Assembly (NCBI GenBank): GCA_963575745.1
Contig: CAUYUJ010007189.1
Span: forward strand, 1-42,500
Length of the DNA stretch: 42,500 nt
Origin: Prorocentrum cordatum
Lineage: Eukaryota; Sar; Dinophyceae; Prorocentrales; Prorocentraceae
Direction: 5' to 3'
In this document: positions 20,656 through 29,219 of the stretch, piece after piece
How positions within the stretch are numbered: position 1 is the first letter of the stretch
How the letters are laid out: each line of letters starts with the position of its first letter
Program-made: the position numbers and the translations under genes
The notes under the pieces: model-generated
Database searches by the model: none
What the model was told of the DNA's origin: nothing
Seen by the model: only the letters and a program-made list of their open reading frames with translations

Positions 20656-21115
20656 TCGCCCCGCCGCCCCCCCGCCGACCTGGTGTCCGTGCCGCTGGTC
20701 CCCGTGGACGTCCTGCCGGATCTGCCGTCGTCGGGCGCCCTCCCTGCCCCGCAGAGCCAGACGCTGCCGTCGCCGAGGCCGCCGCCGCCGCCGCCTCGCC
20801 ACCGCCGCAGAGACGTGCTCGCGCCGCGTAGAAACGGCGACCGGTTTCTCTTGCCCATGTCCGACCTCCGGGGGCCCTGGCCGGGCACCAGAACCGTCAA
20901 AAATCGGGGATGGACAGACCTTCCTTTAGTAAAACGTGGTTTAGTGAAAACGACCTCGGGTCCAAACCTGGAGGGCGCAAGCCTTGAAAATAACGGCCGC
21001 GGCGCCCTCTCGAGAACCGAAAACGGACAATTCATTAATCGACGTGTCAGGGTGGGGGTTCTGTCCACCCCCGAAAAAAGCAACCCGGGATGAAAAACTG
21101 GCCCTGGGGGGGGGG
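20656..21115 (-). repeat. Val-rich short repeat plus dispersed family A, minus-strand copy
   Basis: 20660-20830 holds CCGTGGACGTCCTGCCG / CCGCCGCCGCC-type repetition. 20850-21110, read on the minus strand, has TTTTTGACGGTTCTGGTGCCC-GGCCAGGGCCCCCGGAGGTCGGACATG, like the family A core, plus an upstream segment GGTTCTCGAGAGGGCGCCGCGG. Confidence 0.5.
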
Positions 21116-21402
21116 TCGGTCGGGACTTCTGGGGACCCCGCTTGACAAGTCAAGACATCGTACGCATGGGCCGGAGCCGCTGCAGTAGTCGCCATCGCCG
21201 CGGCCAAGCGGGGCTGCGGGAAGGGAACCCGGCACACGCACTGCCTGGTCGAGCACACCATGGACGACACTGTCCTTCACCACCACAGCTGCCAAGGCCG
21301 CACGGGGCGACCTCCGCCGCGGCTTGTGCACCCCCCGCCCTGGGAGACCGCGGCCCGCAAGCCAGGCTGCAACCATGCCCGGACCGGGATCCACCAAAGG
21401 CG
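21116..21402. other. Unassigned sequence
   Basis: No gene or repeat recognised. Confidence 0.4.
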
Positions 21403-21537
21403 GGGGAGGAGGAGGAGGAGGAGGAGGAGGAGGAGGAGGAGGAGGAGGAGGAGGAGGAGGAGGAGGAGGAGGAGGAGGAGGGAGGAGGAGGAGGAGGGAG
21501 GAGAGGAGGAGGAGGAGGAGGAGGAGGAGGAGGAGGA
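21403..21537. repeat. (GGA)n tract
   Basis: Nearly pure GGA with two short interruptions. Confidence 0.97.
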
Positions 21538-22589
21538 GCCTGGCCAGCCTGGGCCAGCCTGGCCTGGCCTGCGGGCGGGAGAACAGAAAGCGGCAAGAGC
21601 CCTGGCTGCATCGGCCGGGGGGTGCGCCCCTGCGGAGGGCGTCCCTCGGCACCCAGGCGGAGGGCGGCGGCCCACCCGGACGCCGTCGACACGGCGCCCC
21701 AACCCAAGAGGGAGCGGGAGGAGAGGACCGAAGAGCACCGAAGGCCGAGGAGACAGGGGCGCGTCCGCGGGCTGTGAGCCCAGCAGGGCGGCACCGAAGG
21801 CGGAGGAAACGGGGGCGCGTCCGCAGGGCGTGAGCCACAGTACCCTGCCGTCAGGCGCGCGCGCAACCACGTATAGGTCGCCAAGGCGGAAGTCGAGAAG
21901 ATACCTGGGCGCCACCCCCGCCTTCCCCGCCCCCCCATACCAAGGCCGACCAGACCACGGCGACGGCAAAGCCGAAGGCCGACCGCACCGACCACGAAAC
22001 CGGCACCGGCCGAAACAGACAGGCCGCTTGCAGCGCAGAAGGGCCGGGCCCAGGCGGCGCAGCAGCGGCACAGCAGCCGGCAGAGCCCGCACCAGCCGAG
22101 CGCAGCGCAGCCGAGCCGGCCGCACCGCGGAGGTCCTGGCATCCCTTCCCCCGCTCTCCTGCACCTCTCCTGCCCTCCCCTCAGGATGGCGGCAGGAGGA
22201 AGACGGAGCGAGGGCGAGGCAGATCGGGGATCTCTGATCACCCAGGGGAGCCTGGCAGGAGCGACAAGTGAAGAAGCTGCGTCTTGCAAAATGGCGATCT
22301 GAGTTTTGCGCCGCGCAGTTCGAAACGATTGTTTGTTCGCAAGCGGGCGGCCGGCTGCGTTGCCTTCCCGGTCATGCTCCAATGCATGAGCTCGCTTGTG
22401 GTAATTTGGCGCATGTGGCGTTGTTCGATGTGTTTCGAAGTTTCCAAAAAAAACACTAAATCATGTTTGGGTGACCAACTCTTGACTCGTCGCGTATCCC
22501 AGCCAGTCCATCCAAAATCAATCACCAGGCGGGCTGCACTGACCAGGGATGTGTAGCATAAAGCAGTCACGCTCTGGGATCATATTGGA
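21538..22589. repeat. GC-rich sequence with a 56-bp tandem duplication; right part unique
   Basis: GCACCGAAGGC(C/G)GAGGA at 21735 and GCACCGAAGGCGGAGGA at 21792 (about 56 bp apart) begin two copies that both run into GGGGCGCGTCCGC. 21850-22230 is GC-rich with long but overlapping frames on both strands (325 codons plus, 410 codons minus), neither with a recognisable domain. 22260-22570 is AT-richer unique sequence with a 110-codon minus frame that I do not recognise. Confidence 0.5.
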
Positions 22590-23065
22590 GGCATCTTGGG
22601 AAAATGAAGACCTCTTGGGGCAAGTTTGGTAGCCTTGTGGGCCCTCTTGGGGCTCTTTGGGCTCTCTTGGGGCCCTCTTGGGGGGCCTGGAAGGGCCTCT
22701 TGGAGTCATCTTGGAGGTCATCGATCCAAGATGGAGCGGGAATCCAATTATGCCCCCCTTCGTCCGGGCCGTCTTGGGGCCCTCTTGAAGCTTCGAGAGC
22801 ACATCGGAAGCGAGAGAAGAGAAGACAACTGAACACTAAGTTTCCTAAAGTTTGTAGGTGTTTCTGGCCTCCCTGGGGGGTCCTTGGGAGGCTCCGTGGC
22901 CACTTGTAAGCATCTTGGGGCGGTCTTGGGGCTTATTGAAAGCATGTTGAAACGCTTGGTTTTTCAGTCCTTTCGGCCTCTCGAGGATTTCCGCGGAGCT
23001 CTTGGGCGACTCTTGGAGGCATCTAGGCATGACCTTGGATGCTCTTGGGGGCCTCCAGAGCCAAT
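22590..23065 (-). repeat. CTTGGGGCC-rich repeat, inverted relative of 18345-19262
   Basis: Repeated CCTCTTGGGG, GCCGTCTTGGGGCC and CATCTTGGAGG are the reverse complement of the CCAAGA motifs at 18.3-19.3 kb. Internal AT-richer pieces separate the blocks. Gly/Trp/Leu-rich plus frames are artefacts. Confidence 0.85.
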
Positions 23066-23345
23066 TTAAAAAAGGGATTCCCTCAAATTTGCTGTTTCAA
23101 GCCCGACTCCACCATCCGTTCCCTACTGGCCCAGGCTTTGGCGTGCCCCAGAGTGCGTTTCTGCTTTCCTCATCCCTCTCAGTCCGTTCTCCCTGACATC
23201 TCTTTCCTGCTCTTGGTTATCCTCCGTCTCCCGTTCCACACCCTTCTCCTTCCTCTCCTGCTCCTCCCTGCTCCCCGCTGCGCCATTGTCCCTCCTCCTT
23301 CCTCCTCGTCTCTCCTTCACGCCTTCATTTCTCCGCCTCCCTCAT
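23066..23345. repeat. Unique start followed by a pyrimidine-rich tract
   Basis: 23160-23345 is T/C-rich (CTTTCCTC, CCTTCTCCTTCC). Nothing else recognised. Confidence 0.7.
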
Positions 23346-23720
23346 GCTTTTTCGACTCTCCAACGCTCCAAGAGGCCCCAAGAGACTTCCAAGACAGCAC
23401 CAACACAGCCCAAAAGGTTCCCGCGATGGCCCGAAATCGACCGTAGAGAGCGCCAAGAGGGCCCAAGCGGCCGCCAAACCAGCCCAAAAGGCCCCCAAGA
23501 CGGCCCCAAGACAGGGGCAAGAGCGGGGATGAAAACCGACACTTCGAGCCCAGACGCCAGGAGCCCCGGGGAGCCCCGGGGAGCCCCCGAGGCGCCACCC
23601 AAAAGTTCCAAGATGCCAGCGGAAGACCCCCAACAGCAACCGGGGAGGCCCCAATCCCCAGAAATCCACAAGAGTCATCCAAGCACGTACCCCAAAGGCG
23701 TCCGATGAGACTCCCAGCAT
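23346..23720 (+). repeat. CCAAGAGGCCCCAAGA-rich repeat, plus orientation
   Basis: Same motif family as 18345-19262: AAGAGGCCCCAAGAGAC, GGCCCCCAAGACGGCCCCAAGAC. A tandem GGAGCCCCGG lies at 23561-23585. Confidence 0.85.
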
Positions 23721-23757
23721 GGCTTTGCCAGGCTCTTATTGGGCTCTCGGGCACCCC

Positions 23758-23929
23758 CCTAACCCCGGCAAGCCTTTAAGAAACCCCCCGGGGTTATCGT
23801 TAGCACCGCAAAAAGATTTAATATTTTCAGGGAATCGTTTTCGCAGAGCGATATCTTTAGCACCTGCGTTATACTTTCACCGGATGAGGGGGTGGGTGGG
23901 GGGGTTCTTAAAGGCTTGATGCGGTTAGG
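23758..23929. mobile_element. 172-bp element with terminal inverted repeats (MITE-like)
   Basis: The left end CCTAACCCCGGCAAGCCTTT continues as AAGAAACCCCCC. The right end, read in reverse complement, is CCTAACCGCATCAAGCCTTT continuing as AAGAACCCCCC. The arms are about 31 bp with a few mismatches and one or two indels. The interior (about 110 bp) is AT-rich and non-coding. Size, arms and lack of coding capacity fit a miniature inverted-repeat transposable element. No clear target-site duplication was seen. Confidence 0.6.
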
Positions 23930-24249
23930 CCGCCTGGGTCCTTTGTTCGGCGAGTCCTGAAGCGTCCATCAGGAAATACGCTCCCATGTGATCCTTGCGG
24001 GATGGTGTCCATCCTCGTCCGATCCTGTGAGGATGGTTTGGGCTGCGCACGCGAAGCGCACGCGTGGTTCTAGTGTGTATATATATACAGAGAGAGAGAG
24101 AGACAACAAACAAAGAGATAGATAGAAAGAAAGAAAGGAAGAAAGAAAGGAAAAAGAAAGAGAGAGACACATGCATAACAACATGTATGACCAATATAAA
24201 ATGTAGCGCATCATGCGCACCCCGTTTCGCACCGTCTCACCGCGGCTTC
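23930..24249. repeat. Unassigned sequence and GA/GAAA microsatellite
   Basis: 24075-24170 contains (TA)n, (GA)n, GATA and (GAAA)n/(GAAGG) runs. The flanks are unassigned. Confidence 0.85.
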
Positions 24250-24534
24250 CCCCCGCGGAGTGTCCCGGTCTGCGTGGTCCCTTTCGTCGCGGTCGTGGTC
24301 GCCGTGCTGGTCATTGTCGCGCTGGTCCTCCGTCCGAAACGGCAAGGTTCCAGAAACAACGGGGAGGGGGGAGAAGGCGGAAAAGCAGGAGGATAAAGGG
24401 GCGCAGGGAGCAGGGGGGGGAGGAAGGACGGGAGGTGGACGACGGACGACAATGGGGGATCGAGGGACGGGGGGAGGGGAAGGAGGACCAGGCGAGCGAA
24501 TGGTGAGAGGAGGCAGAGTATCAATCAACAACGA
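24250..24534. repeat. GTCGCGGTCGTGGTC short repeat and purine-rich tract
   Basis: 24262-24330 is a degenerate 9-bp repeat with a Val-rich plus frame, as at 9145 and 11405. 24345-24500 is GGGAGGA/GGGGG-rich. Confidence 0.6.
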
Positions 24535-24829
24535 ATCGGAGCATCGGATCGAGTCGAGGTGTGCGTCGGATCAAGCTGCTTCGGCACGGAATCGAAATCG
24601 AAAATTGGATCTGCCGAACCAATACGCCCGACAGCGCCCGTGCGAGCACTGGGCCGCACCCGCGACATGCATCCAAAGGAACGCCAGCGAAAGGGACCTC
24701 TGAGACCGCGGCGTTGCATGTAAGACCTCAGAGTGCGAGCGAAAGCGTCATGCGACGACCCTTGCGCACGAAGCCGAGCGGACGCTGGAAATCGGCCCGT
24801 CTCAAGAACCCCTTCTCTGGGGCTCAGTT
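24535..24829. repeat. CGGATC dispersed repeat, copy 2, then unassigned sequence
   Basis: GGAGCATCGGATCGAG, GTGCGTCGGATCAAG, GGCACGGAATCGAAATCG and GCACTGGGCCGCA follow the motif order of 9691-9905. After 24680 it is unassigned. Confidence 0.7.
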
Positions 24830-24903
24830 ACAAAAAAACAAAGCAACAAAAAAACAGCAACAACAACAACAAGAACAACAACAACAACAACAACAACAAC
24901 AGC

Positions 24904-24995
<92 letters not shown>

Positions 24996-25072
24996 CTACG
25001 ACGACGACGACGACGACGACAACAACAACAAGGACAACAACAGCAACAACAACAACAACAAAACACACAAAA
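24830..25072. repeat. (CAA)n microsatellite with an internal (CGA)n block
   Basis: About 150 bp of almost perfect CAA, then (CGA) at 24997-25020, then CAA/CAG. Poly-Gln, poly-Asn and poly-Val frames are artefacts. The edges differ from the conserved borders of the CAA tracts at 34-42 kb. Confidence 0.97.
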
Positions 25073-25484
25073 AAAACGATCGCCGGATCGCAAGAACCGG
25101 AGGGGATCTGGCCGGCAGGAACCGGCATCGGCTCGGACCCGTCGGATCGATCTGGACCCCCTGCAGGCCGCGGTGCCCGCCTTTTTGTTCGCCTCCGCGA
25201 GGCGGCACCGCCTCGCGGCAGGGAGGCGCCCTGCCCCGCCCTGCCCCGCCCCGCCCGAGCCGCCCCCCCTTCGCCGCCCGGCCCACACGGGCAGTCCCCG
25301 CCAGACCGCCGCACGGCCCTCGGGGGCGCGCAGACGTGGACTAGCGTTAAGTCGGGCCTGTCCCCTACAGGGGAATTTTCGACGAAAAATAACAAATACC
25401 CAAAAATAGTAAAAAATAATCAAAAAATAATCAGGGGACTATTTTGGGGGTATGTTTTGACCTTTTTGGTGTATGTTTGGGGTA

Positions 25485-25487
<3 letters not shown>
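25073..25487. repeat. CGGATC remnant and 'CACACGGGCAGTCCCCGCC' repeat copy 1
   Basis: 25080-25160 has GATCGCCGGATCGC and GTCGGATCGATC. 25272-25325 holds GCCCACACGGGCAGTCCCC then GCCAGACCGCCGCACGGCCC, which recurs at 25710-25765 and 25962-26015. An A/T-rich stretch (25370-25487) follows. Confidence 0.75.

Positions 25488-25528
<41 letters not shown>
25488..25528. repeat. (TA)n microsatellite
   Basis: About 20 TA units, uninterrupted. Confidence 0.98.
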
Positions 25529-25531
<3 letters not shown>

Positions 25532-26148
25532 GGGGAACACGCCCGACATCAGACTAGCGATCAATCCATGGATCGGGGGAGGTGCCCTCCCCAAAATGCG
25601 GCCGGCGCCGCCGCGTTCCGTGGGGGAGATCCGCGATGTCCCATGGACGCGGGGCCCGTCGCTGATCCACGCCCCCATTAATCCATGCTTGCGATCGCCT
25701 GATCTTCGCCGCCCAGCCCACACGGGCAGTCCCCGCCAAGCCGCCGCACTGCCCCTGCCCAGGCCCCTAACCGGAACCCCTGTCATCGGGGTCCACCAAA
25801 GGGGGGAGGGGGACCCTGAGAGGGGGGGGGGGGGGCGAGTTCGATTTGCTGGTGCATCGCATTTCCGAAAAACGGTGCCCCCCGCGCGCCCCCATTGTCG
25901 ACGCCTCTCGGGTTCCGGCGGCGGCCGGAGACCTCGTTTTGCAGCGTTTTTCTGCGGTTCGATACACGGGCAATCCCCGCCAAGCCGCCGCACGGCCCCT
26001 GCCCAGGCCCCTGCCCGGGCCCCCATCAGGGGGCGGTCGGAACTGTGCTTCATGTCATCCGTCTCGTACCCGCAAATGCACGTGGTGTTAATCAACATCG
26101 TATCCCGCAAGCCTGGCTTGAGTCCACAGACACTCAGTCAACACTGAG
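25529..26148. repeat. Two further copies of the CACGGGCA(G/A)TCCCCGCC repeat
   Basis: Copies at 25710-25770 and 25962-26030 share CACGGGCA-TCCCCGCCAAG, CCGCCGCAC and GCCCCTGCCCAGGCCCC. Surrounding sequence is unassigned. Reverse-strand frames (up to 223 codons) cross the copies and are not supported as genes. Confidence 0.75.
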
Positions 26149-27150
26149 TCAGGTATGACAGCAAGCTGTTTTTTTTCTGACACTGGGCGAGAGGAGGGCT
26201 CCGCAAGGACTTGTTTTGCAGCAGAGACTTCTAACCTTTCCATTGGCCTGGCCCATCTTTGCAGCAGCGCGCGTCCCGAAGCTCGCCGCCCAAGCTTCCT
26301 CGAGGTGATACTTCAACAGGGCTGGCGATGCGACTGCAAGCTACAAGATCTGGCCCTCCGAAGTCACGAACTCATAAAGATTCCTGAGGGTCCAAGATAT
26401 TCTCGTGAGGCTCAGCATGGTGGCTCCTGTAGGTCCTCGGATAGATGTTCACTTCGTGGGGGGGTCGGCCAGGATGTTGTTAACCTTGGCTTGAAATTCA
26501 GCAGCGCGCGACATCCCAAGAAATGCAGGCTGAGAAGATAGGCGCCCAACCGATAGGCCGTAGTACATGACAGGTCCCCGTCCAGCCTTCCATGAGGTGT
26601 CCCAAAGGAGACATAGGCTTAGCACTCGGGATATGGTGTGGCTTCTGGGGTCCACGGTACTGAGATGTATGCGCTGGATCTGTATCAGCTCGGCGTTGGT
26701 CAGTCCTAATACCTCGGTTCCGTAGTGGTTGGCCTGGTCCAGCCGTTGTTTTGTCTGCTCTTCCACCTTCGCTTCGTCATCATCTTTTTCCTTATCCATG
26801 TCATCAGTTTGTGAAAGCACAGCCAATTTCTTTCCTCTTTCAAAAAGTCGTTGAATCGAGGTCTCGCCTGTGCGGTACAGCTTGCGCATGTCGGCGCCTG
26901 CCCGCTCGGGCGCTCGCGGGCGGCGTCTCCTCGTGCGAATCTTGGCGAGGCGCCTGCGAAGGACTGCGCGCCCTCGTCGGGAGCGTGCTCGGCCTCCTGA
27001 CCCGCAATCGAGTCCCAGGTCTGCTGCGGCGTCCGTCCTTCGCTCGGCCCGAGGTCCAGCTGGGGCTCCCAGGGCTTTCGCGAGGGGCTCTCGAACAGCG
27101 GTTGACGACGCCAGGACGACGGGTTTCTGCCGAGCTATATGGCATCCCAG
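26149..27150 (-). pseudogene. LINE-type reverse transcriptase remnant (post-palm region), two in-frame stops
   Basis: Read from about 27144 leftward in one frame: KPVVLASSTAVREPLAKALG, then ADLGLDCGSG with a basic stretch, an unusual acidic insertion (TDDMDKEKDDDEAK, about 26805-26765), HYGTEVLGLTNAEL (26727-26686), a LLWDTSWKAGRGP segment, TGA at 26449-26451, SIRGPTGATMLSLTRISW (about 26445-26392), TAG at 26341-26343, ASPALLKYHLEEAW, and a final TGA at 26149. The series (K-x-VVLAS, DLG, YG-x-x-x-xG, DPSW-like, a 'w..vRGP.GAt.lsL.RigW' block, sP.ll) matches the region after the RT catalytic palm in LINE-like ORFs that I associate with dinoflagellates. The first stop sits where Trp is expected (TGG to TGA). 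The palm is missing, the 5' end meets purine/pyrimidine repeats near 27155, and the copy is dead. Family assignment is from memory. Confidence 0.7.
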
Positions 27151-27500
27151 GTCGGGGAGAAGGAGAAGAAGTGGGCACCTGGGCAGGAGGAGCAGAAGGG
27201 GGGAGGGGGGCAAGGAGTAGGAGGAGGACCTCCCGTGCCTCCTCCGCCTCCTCGGGAGAGGAAAAGCCAGAGGAAGAACCAGAGCAGAAGCTGTGAAGAG
27301 GAAAAAGAGAGAAGGACATATAGGAGGAGGATGAGTAAGAGAAGGCACTAGGAAGACGAGGAGGAAGAGGAGGAGGAGGAGGAGGCGGAGCAGACGGAGG
27401 AGGGAAGAGGGAGGAGGAGGGAAGAGGTAGGCGGAGGAGGAGGAAGAGGAGGAAGAGGAGGAGGAGGAGGAGGAGGGGGACGAGGAAAAGAAGAATAAGT
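27151..27500. repeat. Purine-rich GAG/GGA tract
   Basis: GGAGAAGGAGAAG from 27155, GGGGGGAGG and GAGGAGGACC in the middle, and GAGGAGGAGGAGG at 27355-27490. The 449-codon minus frame that runs from here into the retroelement remnant is Pro/Ser/Leu-rich across the repeat. Confidence 0.9.
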
Positions 27501-27700
27501 CTGCCGTCCCGCGCCACCGCGGGGCAGCCGGTCCTGGTCGTGGTGGTCTGGGTCGCAGTGGTGCCAGTGACCAGCGTGACGGTGTGGGTGGTGGAGTTGC
27601 CAGTGGCGGACGTGGCGGTGGCGGACGTGGCGGTGGCGGACGTGGCGGTGGATGTGGTCGTGCCCGACCTGTCTGGGGGCGCGGCCGCGGCCCGCTTGGG
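27501..27700 (+). repeat. GTGGCGGACGTGGCGGTGGCG-type minisatellite
   Basis: 27600-27650 has three tandem 18-bp copies of GTGGCGGACGTGGCGGTG with diverged units on both sides. The plus frame reads VADVAVADVAV and the next frame reads GGRGGGGRGGG. Neither is supported as a gene. Confidence 0.85.
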
Positions 27701-27860
27701 ACGGCCAGGGCCCCCTCCCCAGACATCCGACGTCGTGACTTGTTCACGGCATGTCGCCCCAAAGGGTCTGGGCACTGTCCGCGGGACCTGGCGCTCACCC
27801 CGAGCCCTTCTTTGACGGTCCTGGGGCCTGGAGAGGGCCCCGGGAGGCCGAGAAGGGCCA
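27701..27860 (+). repeat. Dispersed repeat family A, plus-strand copy
   Basis: CCCCAGACATCCGACGTCGTGA (27718-27739) followed by CTTGTTCACGG, then CTTTGACGGTCCTGGGGCC...GAGGGCCCCGGGAGGCCGAGAAGGGCC (27810-27858). Preceded, like other copies, by a Val-frame minisatellite and a purine tract. Confidence 0.75.
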
Positions 27861-27995
27861 GAATGCAAAACCCGCCGTGATCCTCCTCGCGACGCGAGGA
27901 GGTTCGAGACCCCCTCGGATGTGTTGCCTCCGTCCCGGGGGTGGGGGTGGAGGAGCGAGGGTGGACCCGTATAGCTGTCCCCCTACTGACTACCT
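27861..27995. other. Unassigned sequence
   Basis: No gene or repeat recognised. Confidence 0.4.
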
Positions 27996-28145
27996 ACCAA
28001 ACCACCCCAACCCAACCCGAAGACCCGAATTTCGGGTTGGGGGAGGTACGGGTTCCATATGTGTTTTCTCGACGTTCCACGACCCCCCCCCAACTGGAAA
28101 TCGAGGATAAATTGGGGCCTTCAGGTTGGGTTGGGGTGGTTTGGT
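27996..28145. mobile_element. 150-bp element bounded by 26-bp inverted repeats
   Basis: 27996-28021 (ACCAAACCACCCCAACCCAA and six more bases) is the reverse complement of 28120-28145 with one mismatch. The loop of about 98 bp contains a smaller near-palindrome ACCCGAATTTCGGGT (28013-28035 area) and no ORF. Either a MITE-like insertion or a large hairpin. No convincing target-site duplication. Confidence 0.6.
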
Positions 28146-28254
28146 GGGTGGTGACCTACAGGGAAGAGGTTGGCGGCGGCGAGCGGAGGATGGTTTTCGC
28201 GGGAGCGACGGAAGGCTATCGACGATCGAGCCCGACTGAGGGGCAACGCGGCCA
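28146..28254. other. Unassigned spacer
   Basis: No gene or repeat recognised. Confidence 0.4.
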
Positions 28255-28430
28255 GAGTGAGCCGAGCTGGGCTGGGTAAAAGCGGGGCTGAGCTCGGGTG
28301 AGTCGAAGAGGGGGGGCAGGAAAAGCCGAGCTGGGCTGGGTAAAAGCGGGGTTGAGCCGAGGACTGAGCCGAGCTGGGCTGGGTAAAAGCGGGGCTGAGC
28401 TCGGGTGCGTCGAAGAGGGGGGGCAGGAAG
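28255..28430 (+). repeat. Tandem GCCGAGCTGGGCTGGGTAAA repeat, three copies
   Basis: The 20-mer plus AGCGGGG(C/T)TGAGC occurs at 28261, 28325 and 28368. Copies one and three are followed by TCGGGTG(A/C)GTCGAAGAGG and a G run; copy two lacks it. This looks like duplication followed by deletion. Confidence 0.95.
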
Positions 28431-28610
28431 GGGGCGGGGCAGCGCATCGTGGCCCGAGTCATGTGCGCGGACGAGGGCAGGGGACACGCTGGAAGAAAAA
28501 GGGGGTGCCACGAGAGCTGGAAAAGTTCGTGGCCCCAGCCATGATATCCACACGTCCCTAGTCCTCCGCCCCCCCCATACGACGACCCCGAAAAGGGCTC
28601 TTGATGGAAA
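28431..28610 (+). repeat. Dispersed repeat copy, partner of 1530-1680
   Basis: GTGCCACGAGAGCTGG...CGTGGCCCCAGCCATGATATCCACAC then CCTAGTC and a C run aligns in order with 1605-1680. Upstream motifs (CATGTGCGCGG) also align. Confidence 0.7.
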
Positions 28611-29215
28611 CGGATCCTGTTCCCCAGGGCCTTTCCCGAGACCAAATTCTTGACGGGTCGCCTTTTGTTCATGGCTGGGGGCCACCTAATGCCCTGGGAG
28701 CCCGACAACGGAAATCCAAAGATTTCTCCAGGATCCCCTTACCTTCATGGTGACAAAGAGGGAGGTCAAGTAGCGGACAAATACCGTCACAAAAACACAA
28801 CAAAAACTCGTGCACCACCAAAAACGCCTGTCCTTAGGGCGGCTGGAATGCCCTTACGCACACCAACATGCCACCGCAGGGGAATATGAACCTCCCGAGG
28901 AACGATACGAGTAGACTGGCATATAGGGGGACATCGAATTTGAATCAGCGGCAAATCGCCGATACATCTCGGCGATTGAGTCCCCGATAGCGCGAGACCG
29001 CACACTCCTGAGCGGGGCGGGATGTCGGGCCCCTACCGGCGATGAATGGGCGATTGGGGGAGAATCCATTCCTCTCTGAGCCGATCGCCCCATAACACGT
29101 CTTCGTTCTCCCCCCATCCATCCCCTTCCGTACAAAAAAACTCCCTGTCGCACCCCCAGACCTGTCCGTAGGGCGGATCAGGCGATTAACCGCAGACTTC
29201 TTCACCACCTGTTAC
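28611..29215. other. 600 bp unassigned, with a small hairpin
   Basis: A perfect 9-bp inverted repeat AATCGCCGA/TCGGCGATT with a 6-nt loop lies at 28954-28977, and GGCGAT motifs recur to 29060. No gene recognised in the short frames on either strand. Confidence 0.5.
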
Positions 29216-29219
29216 CATG

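Noticed and set aside
21150-22382. 410-codon minus frame and 325-codon plus frame overlapping each other
   Set aside because: Both cross a GGA tract, are Arg/Pro or Leu/Cys-rich, conflict with each other and show no domain.
24250-24396. Hydrophobic Val-rich segment as a membrane helix
   Set aside because: The same Val-rich pattern arises at several loci from a degenerate GTGGTC-type repeat next to family A; composition explains it.
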